From an uncultured Spirochaetaceae bacterium (GTDB lineage: Bacteria; Spirochaetota; Spirochaetia; Treponematales; Treponemataceae), in assembly GCA_902797925.1 (NCBI GenBank), contig CADBUT010000164.1, positions 1 through 5,262 of the forward strand: a stretch of DNA of 5,262 nt, written 5' to 3'. Shown here in pieces: positions 1 to 5,262 of the stretch (positions are counted from its first letter, which is position 1; each line of letters opens with the position of its first letter). The notes beneath the pieces were generated by a model, which worked only from the letters and a program-made list of their open reading frames with translations, ran no database searches and was not told the DNA's origin. The translations under genes were made by a program, and so were the position numbers.

Positions 1-1017
1 AAACTTGCGCAATTCAAGCTCGTTCTTAAAAACAAGGTCGCCTTCGCGCTTAATCTGGCGCACGCCGTCAAAAATGCTTGCCACGCACACAGCAATCTTT
101 CTTCCGCTGCGGCGGCTCAATTCTTCAATGTATTCGCGGATTGAATTTGAAATAACCTGGTCACCAGCGATAAGCAGCTTTTCGCAATCATCAGAAGCTT
201 CAAGCGCGTAAGTCTTATCCGGCTTGCATTCACCGCTTTCAAGAAATTCTGCAACACGGCGCAGCACAATTTTGCCGTCGCCAACAGGCGTTCCGCAAAT
301 AAACGGAATTCCATAAACGTCTTTCATATATTGCGCCGCTTCAAAGCCGCTTTCTGACACAACAAGGTTCAGCGCAGCTTCGTCTGCCTGTGCAATATTT
401 TCAAGCTTGTTTTCCATGCCGAAACTGTTGAGCACCTTGATTCCGGCTGACTCAAAAAGCGAAATGAACAGCTTTACGTTGTCGGTATTGCCAAAATCAA
501 GCGGCGTTGTGCCGAGCAAGTTTATGGCACGGCTGTTTCCGGCTGCCGCTTTTCCGTCAGCGTCTGCTTTTTTCGGGCAGAATTTCTTAAGAAGCGCGGT
601 AATAGCCATCGAAACGCCTTTTGTGTAATACGCAAGGCCTTTCGTATCAAAGCCGAAGCACGGAATTCCAGTCCGCGATTCAAGTTCTGTGGCAATGCCC
701 GCATAGTCTGTGCCGATAACCATCGGAACAGGGCTACCGAGCAGCGCAACAAATTTCGGGTGCGTATCGTTTACGGCAGCAATAATTCTGTTGACGAGCA
801 AATCATCGTTTCCGAGAATCGCATCCATGTGGCGCAAGCCCGAACAGAACACAAGCGCTTTTGAGCCAAGCCAGCGCGGTTCGTCGTAGCCAAGATAATT
901 GCCGGTGCAGCCCGAAGCATCATGAATCACAATCATTCCGCCAAGCTCAAACAAGGTTGAGGCAACGCCCGAATAGTCAGGCGCCAAAGGCGGCAAATTG
1001 ACACAAAGTTTACTCAT
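1..1017 (-). CDS. Second nitrogenase component 1-like subunit (NifD/NifK superfamily), partial: C-terminus beyond left edge
   Basis: The frame is open from ATG at 1017 to base 1, giving 339 residues without a stop. Family: nitrogenase component 1 type oxidoreductase, the catalytic partner of NifH-like reductases. Visible marks: Cys5 in an N-terminal segment followed by LPPLAPDYSGV; HDASGCTGNY with Cys37, matching the HG..GC element around the second P-cluster cysteine of NifD/NifK; FCSGLRHMDAILGNDDLL at about 57-74, matching the VFGG..KL element that follows it in nitrogenase; and GSPVPMVIGTD at 94-104, in the place of the third-cysteine motif (C...IGDD). There Pro96 stands where nitrogenase has cysteine. 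Later, LLGTTPLDF, YGIPF and GTPVGDG look like Rossmann-type domain elements. The start overlaps the stop of the upstream NifD-like gene (ATGA), implying coupled translation and a heteromeric complex. Family is fairly certain; substrate is unknown. It could equally be labelled D-like or K-like. Confidence 0.88.
   Translation of the reverse strand, partial: MSKLCVNLPPLAPDYSGVASTLFELGGMIVIHDASGCTGNYLGYDEPRWLGSKALVFCSGLRHMDAILGNDDLLVNRIIAAVNDTHPKFVALLGSPVPMVIGTDYAGIATELESRTGIPCFGFDTKGLAYYTKGVSMAITALLKKFCPKKADADGKAAAGNSRAINLLGTTPLDFGNTDNVKLFISLFESAGIKVLNSFGMENKLENIAQADEAALNLVVSESGFEAAQYMKDVYGIPFICGTPVGDGKIVLRRVAEFLESGECKPDKTYALEASDDCEKLLIAGDQVISNSIREYIEELSRRSGRKIAVCVASIFDGVRQIKREGDLVFKNELELRKF
1014..1017 (-). 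promoter_or_regulatory. ATGA stop/start overlap between the two component 1-like genes
   Basis: The stop TGA of the NifD-like gene (1016-1014) overlaps the ATG (1017-1015) of the second component 1-like gene. Upstream there is only a modest GCGGGG purine-rich site, so translation of the second subunit probably depends on ribosomes finishing the first, which favours equal amounts. Confidence 0.85.
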
Positions 1018-2276
1018 ACTACAAGCCCCGCACTATTAATTTCACTGTTTACATCAATTTCATTTTCAAAAGCTGAAATTATCTGCTTCATCAGCATTTT
1101 GATTCCATAAAAGCCGTACAAGCCTTCATCGTCCATCAGAACGACCACATGTTTTGATTTTGTCATGTAGCCGCAGTCAAAGCCGATGCAGAGGCATTTC
1201 ATGTTTTCAAACTCAAAGCAAGCCGTCTTGTGGCTTATTGCGTCAGTTATTTTAATGGAAGGATTTTTCTGCATTACGGCAAGGCAAGCTTCTTTTTCGA
1301 ATTCTGGAACGCCGTTTTCTGTGCAAATCATCTGCACGTTAAAGCCGTAATCAAGAAGCACTTTTGCAAGCGTAAACGGCTTGCGCACCGCCTGATAATC
1401 AATTGCAATCGGGTAACTTCCGACAGTTTTTTGCGCAACTTTTATAGACTGAATTGCTTCGGTTTTGAAAGACGAAAAATCAGGCAGCGTTATGCCGAGC
1501 TGTGTTTCAAGCTTGCGGTAATCAGCTTCAATTTCTTCTGGGTCATACGAAACATAAGACGTGAAAAACGGAATGCCGAGCGTTTTCTGCATTTTTCCAG
1601 CCGCCATTTTAGCCGTAGGCGAAAGCACCAGATTGAAGCAGCTTTCGCTCATCTGCATAAAGTCGTTGTAGTCTTTGCACGTTCCGATATGCTTAACCGA
1701 GACGCCGCAGTTTTTAAGCAGTCCGAAAAGCTCGCACTCTGGACGCACAAACGCGTTGTTGCCAATCATGTTAATCTGCTTTGCGTTCGTCGGGCGTTTT
1801 TCCAAAAGCGAATAAATGGAATTCTGCAAGCCGATTGCCGGCGGCGTTTTTGTGTCGCCTTTGAACGGGTTCATGTGGCACTCAAGAAAGCGCGTATCGG
1901 GAAAGCGTTCTTCAAGCTCTGCATCAAGGCTTTTGTGGTCTGTGCCGAGCAAATCGTCAAGACAGCTCACGAAAATCGAAAGCACTTTCGGTCTCTTCGG
2001 CAGATACGAAAAAAGCTCTTCAACGGCGTCTGGAATCAGATGCTCATAATGGCCGCTCACAATGTCAGCTTCATCAATAAAAAGATAGCTGACCTTGTCT
2101 TTACAGTTGTTTATGATTCCGCCGAGCGCGCCGTGCCTTCCGCAAGCGAAAGGCGCAACAAAAAGCATGTAGCTTTCTGGTATGAGCGCGGCAACGCGGA
2201 TTACGCCCCAGCCGCCGTGGGCAGGGCTTACATAATGAAGCGTTTTTTCAAATTCAGGACAAGCACAGCCGCACAT
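1014..2276 (-). CDS. NifD-like nitrogenase component 1 subunit, uncharacterised lineage (420 aa)
   Basis: A component 1 type oxidoreductase subunit, expected to bind an iron-sulfur cluster and form the catalytic complex with the next gene product. I set the start at the ATG at 2276 rather than the upstream in-frame one at 2327. The 2276 start overlaps the stop of the NifH-like gene (TGATG) and has AGGAG eight bases before it; the longer start would add 17 residues inside that gene. Marks: N-terminal MCGCAC (Cys2, Cys4, Cys6), SPAHGGWG at 17-24, FACGRHGALGG with Cys45, an acidic segment around 68-88, and FVSCLDDLLGTDH with Cys105. The last corresponds to the C..(I/L)(I/L)G.D third-ligand motif of NifD. 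So cysteines are present at all three NifD-like cluster positions. The C-terminal part carries KCLCIGFDCG (Cys361, Cys363, Cys368) and DDEGLYGFYG near 382-391. At 420 residues it is shorter than NifD or NifK of true nitrogenases (about 480-520). Family firm, function unknown. Confidence 0.9.
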   Translation of the reverse strand: MCGCACPEFEKTLHYVSPAHGGWGVIRVAALIPESYMLFVAPFACGRHGALGGIINNCKDKVSYLFIDEADIVSGHYEHLIPDAVEELFSYLPKRPKVLSIFVSCLDDLLGTDHKSLDAELEERFPDTRFLECHMNPFKGDTKTPPAIGLQNSIYSLLEKRPTNAKQINMIGNNAFVRPECELFGLLKNCGVSVKHIGTCKDYNDFMQMSESCFNLVLSPTAKMAAGKMQKTLGIPFFTSYVSYDPEEIEADYRKLETQLGITLPDFSSFKTEAIQSIKVAQKTVGSYPIAIDYQAVRKPFTLAKVLLDYGFNVQMICTENGVPEFEKEACLAVMQKNPSIKITDAISHKTACFEFENMKCLCIGFDCGYMTKSKHVVVLMDDEGLYGFYGIKMLMKQIISAFENEIDVNSEINSAGLVV

Positions 2277-2289
2277 CAGGCAATCTCCT
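2274..2289 (-). promoter_or_regulatory. Ribosome binding site and TGATG stop/start overlap between NifH-like and NifD-like genes
   Basis: AGGAG (2289-2285) lies inside the last codons of the NifH-like gene, eight bases before the ATG at 2276, and the stop TGA shares its A with that ATG. This decides the start of the NifD-like gene and indicates coupled translation. Confidence 0.88.
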
Positions 2290-3073
2290 GCTGTTTTGAT
2301 GAATCTGCCGGAACGGCAATGCCGCATTCCGCCATGACTTTTTTAGCCAAATCCATGTAAACAGCCGCCATTTCGCTTTGCGGCAGCGCTTCCATGACAG
2401 TCTTGCCCTGGTTTTCGGCAATCTGAACAGAAGCGTCGCGCGGCACAACTTTTATGATTTTGCCGCCGATTTCATCAAGCGCTTTCTGAACCGTTGCTTC
2501 TTCGTCTTTGACATTGCGGCTGTTCAAGATAACGCCGGCATACTGCGCGTAGCCGCGGCTGCCAAAATTCTTGATTGCGTGAACAATGTTGCTTGCGGCA
2601 TAAAGCGCCATCATTTCACCGCTGGTTACAATAAAAACTTTGTCGGCGTAACCGTTGCGTATAGGCATTGCAAAGCCGCCGCAAACAACATCGCCTAAAA
2701 CGTCGTAAAGAACTACGTCCGGCTTGTAAGTCTCAAAAGCGTCAAGCTCTTCAAGCTTATCAAAAGCTGTAATAATGCCGCGGCCTGCACAGCCGATGCC
2801 CGGCGTAGGGCCGCCAGCTTCAACGCAAAGCACGCCGTTGTAGCCTTTAAAGACGATATCTTCAAGCTCAAGCGAAGCCGCTTTAGGCCCGCGCAGCATA
2901 TCAAGCACAGTCGGGATTTTCTCGCCGCCGCAAAGATTTTTCACTGAATCTGATTTCGGGTCGCAGCCAATCTGCATGACCGTAAGGCCAAGCTTGCTCA
3001 AAGCCGCGCTCAAGTTTGATGTTGTCGTCGATTTGCCGATGCCGCCTTTGCCATAAATTGCAATTTTTACCAT
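2276..3073 (-). CDS. NifH/BchL-like ATP-dependent iron-sulfur reductase (265 aa)
   Basis: Homodimeric ATPase of the NifH/BchL/ChlL family, which carries one [4Fe-4S] cluster between its subunits and delivers low-potential electrons to a NifD/K-type partner in the cytoplasm. Marks: P-loop YGKGGIGKSTT at 7-17 with the signature lysine Lys9 and Lys14; GCDPKSDS at 36-43 (switch region after the P-loop); EAGGPTPGIGCAGRG at 85-99 with cluster ligand Cys95 and Arg98, equivalent to the arginine that is ADP-ribosylated in some nitrogenases; and DVLGDVVCGGFAMPIR at 124-139 with the second ligand Cys131. All residues needed for ATP use and cluster binding appear intact. The protein is slightly shorter than typical NifH (about 275-295). 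The start is ATG at 3073 with AAGGGA at 3085-3090 upstream, 21 bases after the lipoprotein gene. The two genes downstream supply a matching component 1 pair, so this is unlikely to be a stray MinD/ParA-type ATPase. Its electron donor may be the nearby flavodoxin or a ferredoxin (inference). Confidence 0.95.
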   Translation of the reverse strand: MVKIAIYGKGGIGKSTTTSNLSAALSKLGLTVMQIGCDPKSDSVKNLCGGEKIPTVLDMLRGPKAASLELEDIVFKGYNGVLCVEAGGPTPGIGCAGRGIITAFDKLEELDAFETYKPDVVLYDVLGDVVCGGFAMPIRNGYADKVFIVTSGEMMALYAASNIVHAIKNFGSRGYAQYAGVILNSRNVKDEEATVQKALDEIGGKIIKVVPRDASVQIAENQGKTVMEALPQSEMAAVYMDLAKKVMAECGIAVPADSSKQQEIA

Positions 3074-3094
3074 AATTTTCTTTTTCCCTTTGGA

Positions 3095-4222
3095 TTATTT
3101 TTTAATGCCACGCGCCGCATCGCGTTTCGGCGTATAAATTTCGCGGATATCGTCATCAGTCAGCTCGATGCGATAAAATTCTTTGTAGTAGTTCTTGATT
3201 TCAGCGTCCATATCGATGTCTGCAAAAAGCGCGGGGTGATGCTGCTTTGCAAGCCACAAAAGCGTGAGAGGAGAATCTGTATTCGTCACGTACCAGCGGT
3301 AAATGCCGAGCGGCATCTTATAGACGTTGTGCGATTTTACCGCGCCGACATTCGACCAGTCGTAGCCTTCTAGCGTGTTGTTGTACAAATCTTCCGGCAA
3401 AGCATCGCTGAAATTCGTTATGTAAATGCGGTCTGGGTTCCACTTATAGATTTGCTCAACTGTTACTTGCGGAGTGCCCTTGTTTTCGTTTGCAACATTG
3501 CGCGCGCCGGAAGCCGTAATCCAGTAATCACCCCAAGTTGAAGTTCCCGGAATTGCAAGAGTTGTCGCCGAATATTTGTGGATAATCATCGCCGTGGGTT
3601 TGTCTTCTTCTTTTACGTCTTTGAGCCTGTCTGCAACAAGCTTCTGCATTCTGTTGCCGTACTCAACGAATTTTGACGTATCGTAAGAAACGTTCATCAC
3701 TTCAGCCAAAAGCTCCATCCAGCTGTTGATTGTCTCAACCGCATTAAAGTTTTTCGCGCTAAGGCTGAAACCTACGGCTGGAATTCCAGCTTGGGTTGCA
3801 ACGTCATAGTCTTCCATAACGCCAGAAGCATAAAGCACAACATCGGGCTTGAGCTTGAGAAGCTCTTCTGCATTCAAAGAGCCGTTCTTGCTGAAACCGC
3901 TCGGAATATTTGAAAGCTCAGGCGCAATCTTAATAAGCATTGAATTTTCAGCAGCGGAAATAATTGCCGGGTCAAGGCCCACAAGCTTGTCTGTGCCGAA
4001 CATAAGGCAGTAAGCCGAACAAAGCGGCCACACCGAAGCTATAACTACGCGGTTTATCTTTTCAGGCAAAACTACAGTGTTGCCCACCTGGTCAACGATT
4101 GTGCGTGTACCGCCGCCTGCCGGTTCAGTTGCATTTGAAGCTTGCTTTTTTGCACAACTTGAAAGCAAAAGCGAAGCAGCCAGAACTGCCACCAAAATCT
4201 TGTTTGAAACTTTTTTCAGCAT
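3095..4222 (-). CDS. FecB/BtuF-type ABC transporter substrate-binding lipoprotein (375 aa)
   Basis: Cluster A/class III substrate-binding protein (Peripla_BP_2 fold) that presents a ligand to an ABC importer; family ligands include ferric siderophores, haem, cobalamin and, for MolA-like members, molybdate or tungstate. Residues 1-23 are a lipoprotein signal: MLKK, a hydrophobic stretch, then lipobox LLSSC with Cys23 as the lipidated residue, followed by a low-complexity linker to about 38. The mature domain opens with TIVDQVGNTVVLPEKINRVVI at about 41-61, the usual first strands of the fold, and has NAEELLKLKPDVVLY at 117-131. Its C-terminal lobe includes YRWYVTNTDSPLTLLWLAKQHHP at 308-330 and a terminal helical stretch ending FYRIEL..DDIREIY. 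Trp65, Trp310 and His328/His329 are plausible but unproven ligand-contact residues. No permease or ATPase gene is in the window; they may lie past the left edge. The start is ATG at 4222 with AGAGGT at 4231-4236. It is first in the nitrogenase-like operon, so its ligand is probably linked to that enzyme. Confidence 0.92.
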   Translation of the reverse strand: MLKKVSNKILVAVLAASLLLSSCAKKQASNATEPAGGGTRTIVDQVGNTVVLPEKINRVVIASVWPLCSAYCLMFGTDKLVGLDPAIISAAENSMLIKIAPELSNIPSGFSKNGSLNAEELLKLKPDVVLYASGVMEDYDVATQAGIPAVGFSLSAKNFNAVETINSWMELLAEVMNVSYDTSKFVEYGNRMQKLVADRLKDVKEEDKPTAMIIHKYSATTLAIPGTSTWGDYWITASGARNVANENKGTPQVTVEQIYKWNPDRIYITNFSDALPEDLYNNTLEGYDWSNVGAVKSHNVYKMPLGIYRWYVTNTDSPLTLLWLAKQHHPALFADIDMDAEIKNYYKEFYRIELTDDDIREIYTPKRDAARGIKK

Positions 4223-4230
4223 AACATGAT

Positions 4231-4236
4231 ACCTCT
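4231..4236 (-). promoter_or_regulatory. Ribosome binding site of the lipoprotein gene
   Basis: AGAGGT on the minus strand; its GAGG core ends nine bases before the ATG at 4222. An out-of-frame ATG at 4227 stops after three codons (ATG TTA TGC TGA) across the true start, so it does not extend the gene. Confidence 0.7.
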
Positions 4237-4244
4237 GTTTTTTT

Positions 4245-4260
4245 GTTAGCTTTGGCTAAC
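4245..4260 (-). promoter_or_regulatory. Perfect palindrome GTTAGC-CAAA-GCTAAC, candidate operator
   Basis: A 6-4-6 perfect inverted repeat lies about 10-30 bases downstream of the predicted transcription start, between promoter and ribosome site. This position suits a repressor acting as a block to RNA polymerase. The 5-4-5 core spacing resembles CRP/FNR-type sites, while the TTAGC half-site loosely resembles metal-regulator boxes of the DtxR group. Neither match is good enough to name the regulator. As RNA it could form a small 5' hairpin instead. Confidence 0.55.
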
Positions 4261-4277
4261 TTTTGGAGAATGACAAG

Positions 4278-4306
4278 AAATTATCATAAAGAAATATGTT
4301 TGTCAA
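4278..4306 (-). promoter_or_regulatory. Sigma70-like promoter of the lipoprotein/nitrogenase-like operon
   Basis: On the minus strand a perfect -35 box TTGACA (4306-4301) is followed by two overlapping -10 candidates: TAATTT (4283-4278) at a 17-base spacing, or the better match GATAAT (4285-4280) at a 15-base spacing. Either would start transcription near 4271-4274, giving a leader of about 50 bases. It sits just after the terminator and before the first gene of the operon. The -10 region overlaps an imperfect repeat TGATAA-TTTC-TTGTCA (4286-4271), which could be a regulator site. Confidence 0.72.
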
Positions 4307-4313
4307 CTCTAAC

Positions 4314-4350
4314 AAAAAAAGGGCATCCGACCAGCGCATATCGGATGCCC
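4314..4350 (-). terminator. Intrinsic terminator of the DUF3793-flavodoxin unit
   Basis: Reading the minus strand, a perfect ten-base stem (GGGCATCCGA at 4350-4341 and TCGGATGCCC at 4330-4321) closes a ten-base loop and is followed directly by seven T (4320-4314). It begins 27 bases after the flavodoxin stop. On the plus strand the stem is followed by A residues, so it should work mainly in the minus direction. It insulates the lipoprotein operon from the flavodoxin unit. Confidence 0.93.
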
Positions 4351-4377
4351 AAAAAATATATGTATTTTTATAAGAGC

Positions 4378-4797
4378 CTATTTAATTGCTGAAGCAGCCC
4401 AAGCCTTGCATTGCTCGATTTCTGCATCACCTGGTTCAAGGTGAACCATAAGCGGTTCTGATGCAACCACTGCACCCGCACCGCTCAAGCGGTCTTTCCA
4501 GTCGCGGAGCCACTGACCGTCGCCCCAGTCGTATGAACCGAAAATGCCGACCTTTTTTCCGCCCAAAGAACCTTCGATTCCTGTGTAGAAACTTTCAACT
4601 GATTCTTCAAGCTCTTCCGCGCCCATTGCAGGACTGCCAAGAAGAATAACATCACAAGCAGTAACAGCTGCTTTGTCGGCATCAGCTGCCGTGCTGCAAA
4701 GCACATCTGCCCCAGATGCTTTGAGTGCTTCGCAAATAGCCTTTGCCATTGCTTCTGTATTGCCTGTAGTGCTTGCATAAACTAATGCAACTTTCAT
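4378..4797 (-). CDS. Short-chain flavodoxin (139 aa)
   Basis: Small FMN-binding electron carrier of the cytoplasm. Marks: phosphate-binding loop YASTTGNTEAMA at 7-18; GSPAMGAEELEES at 54-66, where Met58 is in the position of the flavin-contacting methionine of the well-known Clostridium beijerinckii flavodoxin; and FGSYDWGDGQWLRDW at 86-100, with Trp91 matching the ring-stacking aromatic residue in that protein. Length matches that family (about 138). The start is supported by TAAGGAG at 4804-4810, six bases before the ATG. The gene follows the DUF3793-type gene by 34 bases and is probably co-transcribed with it; a hairpin terminator lies 27 bases past its stop. In anaerobes such flavodoxins replace or supplement ferredoxin, especially when iron is short. 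Given the NifH-like operon next door, it is a reasonable candidate electron donor for that reductase, but position is the only evidence. Confidence 0.96.
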   Translation of the reverse strand: MKVALVYASTTGNTEAMAKAICEALKASGADVLCSTAADADKAAVTACDVILLGSPAMGAEELEESVESFYTGIEGSLGGKKVGIFGSYDWGDGQWLRDWKDRLSGAGAVVASEPLMVHLEPGDAEIEQCKAWAASAIK

Positions 4798-4803
4798 TTA
4801 ACG

Positions 4804-4810
4804 CTCCTTA
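4804..4810 (-). promoter_or_regulatory. Strong ribosome binding site of the flavodoxin gene
   Basis: TAAGGAG on the minus strand, six bases before the ATG at 4797, in the 34-base gap after the DUF3793-type gene. It supports this start and suggests high expression of the flavodoxin. Confidence 0.85.
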
Positions 4811-4831
4811 TGCTCTGCGTCAGCAAGCTGT

Positions 4832-5262
4832 TCAAGCAGCTTCCACAGAGTTTTTATATTTCTCTACGATTTGCGAAAGCGAATAACCTTCGTCAAACCA
4901 TTTTTTGCAAACATGACTGCAATTTTTGTAGCGGCATGTGCATTTTCTTGCATGTTCAACGTCTGTATAAGATTCCCAGCTGCCGCAATATTTGCAGTTC
5001 TGCCCTTCATGCTTTTCAAAAGCCGCAACGTCAAGCACCGGATAACCGAGAACTATCCCGATTTCATGCGGAAAGCCGTTTTCGGTTTTGATGCGGCAAA
5101 TAAGCCTGCTTATGGTCTTTGACACATCGGAACATTCGCAATAGCCCTTGCTTTTCAGATAATCGCAGACAAAATCATCTGCAAGAATCTTTTTTTGCCA
5201 GCAGACATTGTAAACAAGCACAAGAATCACTCCGTCAGATGATTTTATAGCGCGGGCAATAA
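4832..5262 (-). CDS. DUF3793-type protein, partial: N-terminus beyond right edge
   Basis: The frame is open to the window edge. The GTG at 5230 that could be taken for a start is preceded in frame by ten more sense codons (IARAIKSSDG), so it is probably an internal valine and the true start lies outside. 142 residues are visible. NGFPHEIGIVLGYPVLDV at about 61-78 followed by NCKYCGSWESY at about 88-98 is the pattern I associate with DUF3793, a family of unknown function found mainly in anaerobes and often beside flavodoxin or metal-related genes. The C-terminal part is cysteine-rich: Cys89, Cys92, Cys107, Cys109, Cys114 and Cys118 of the visible sequence, which suggests metal or iron-sulfur binding (inference). 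The stop TGA is 34 bases before the flavodoxin start, so the two are likely one operon. No catalytic role can be assigned. Confidence 0.82.
   Translation of the reverse strand, partial: IARAIKSSDGVILVLVYNVCWQKKILADDFVCDYLKSKGYCECSDVSKTISRLICRIKTENGFPHEIGIVLGYPVLDVAAFEKHEGQNCKYCGSWESYTDVEHARKCTCRYKNCSHVCKKWFDEGYSLSQIVEKYKNSVEAA

Noticed and set aside
2276..2327. Upstream in-frame ATG at 2327 as the start of the NifD-like gene
   Set aside because: It would add 17 residues encoded within the NifH-like gene, whereas the ATG at 2276 has an AGGAG site and a TGATG overlap.
1230..2360. Long plus-strand open frame of 376 codons
   Set aside because: It lies opposite the NifD-like gene and the end of the NifH-like gene. 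Its product is rich in Arg, His, Phe and Lys with no recognisable domain, and the minus-strand gene has clear conserved motifs, so this is a shadow frame.
1..3073. True molybdenum nitrogenase (nifHDK)
   Set aside because: The subunits are too short or diverged, the third cluster cysteine of one subunit is replaced by proline, and no nifE, nifN or nifB is seen. The binding-protein neighbour also does not fit.
1..3073. Protochlorophyllide reductase (BchLNB) or F430 enzyme CfbCD
   Set aside because: There are no photosynthesis genes and no sign of a methanogen. CfbD is usually a single component 1-like gene, whereas two are coupled here. A definite exclusion needs a tree.
305..3787. Repeated GGAATTCC (305-312, 662-669, 3780-3787)
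   Set aside because: Each copy encodes Gly-Ile-Pro in a minus-strand gene with the same codons; this is codon usage, not a dispersed repeat.
4241..4268. Plus-strand terminator from the GTTAGC palindrome followed by TTTT
   Set aside because: The stem is only six pairs and weak, the T-run is short, and there is no plus-strand gene for it to end.
4223..4377. Cobalamin or other large riboswitch upstream of the lipoprotein gene
   Set aside because: The predicted leader is only about 50 bases and contains one short palindrome, too small for a B12 riboswitch; no known conserved box was seen.
4810..5122. Plus-strand open frames of 93 and 83 codons at 4810-5091 and 4871-5122
   Set aside because: Both lie opposite the DUF3793-type gene, whose conserved motifs are plain, and neither shows a domain of its own.

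Overview
All six genes in this window lie on the minus strand, so they read from high to low coordinates. They form two transcription units separated by an intrinsic terminator and a promoter. I see no credible plus-strand gene, RNA gene, mobile element or CRISPR array. The flavodoxin is of the short clostridial type, the cysteine-rich DUF3793-type protein is typical of strict anaerobes, and the nitrogenase-like oxidoreductase belongs to an oxygen-sensitive superfamily, so the host is probably an anaerobe. The lipoprotein signal ending LLSSCAKK and the moderate G+C would suit a gut or rumen Treponema-like spirochaete. A clostridial Firmicute is possible too; the taxon is a guess.

Right-hand unit (about 4321-5262): the C-terminal part of a DUF3793-type gene runs off the right edge. 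It is followed after 34 bases by a flavodoxin of 139 residues. A GC-rich hairpin with a T-run closes the unit.

Left-hand unit (1 to about 4306): a sigma70-like promoter with a perfect 6-4-6 palindrome just downstream drives a FecB/BtuF-type substrate-binding lipoprotein. Next come a NifH-like ATP-dependent iron-sulfur reductase, a 420-residue NifD-like protein, and a second NifD/NifK-like protein that is cut by the left window edge. The last three genes overlap (TGATG) or nearly fully abut (ATGA), which points to coupled translation of one enzyme. The second nitrogenase-like gene has no stop in the window, so it is easy to miss; I translated it by hand from 1017 down to base 1.

Working model (inference): the lipoprotein captures a chelated metal, tetrapyrrole, corrinoid, siderophore or oxyanion for import. 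The NifH-like protein passes ATP-gated electrons to the two-subunit catalytic component, which reduces that compound or a related one. The flavodoxin next door could supply electrons to the NifH-like protein. The gene content does not match nitrogen fixation, chlorophyll synthesis or coenzyme F430 synthesis as these are usually arranged. The substrate cannot be read from the sequence, and this operon is the most interesting part of the window.
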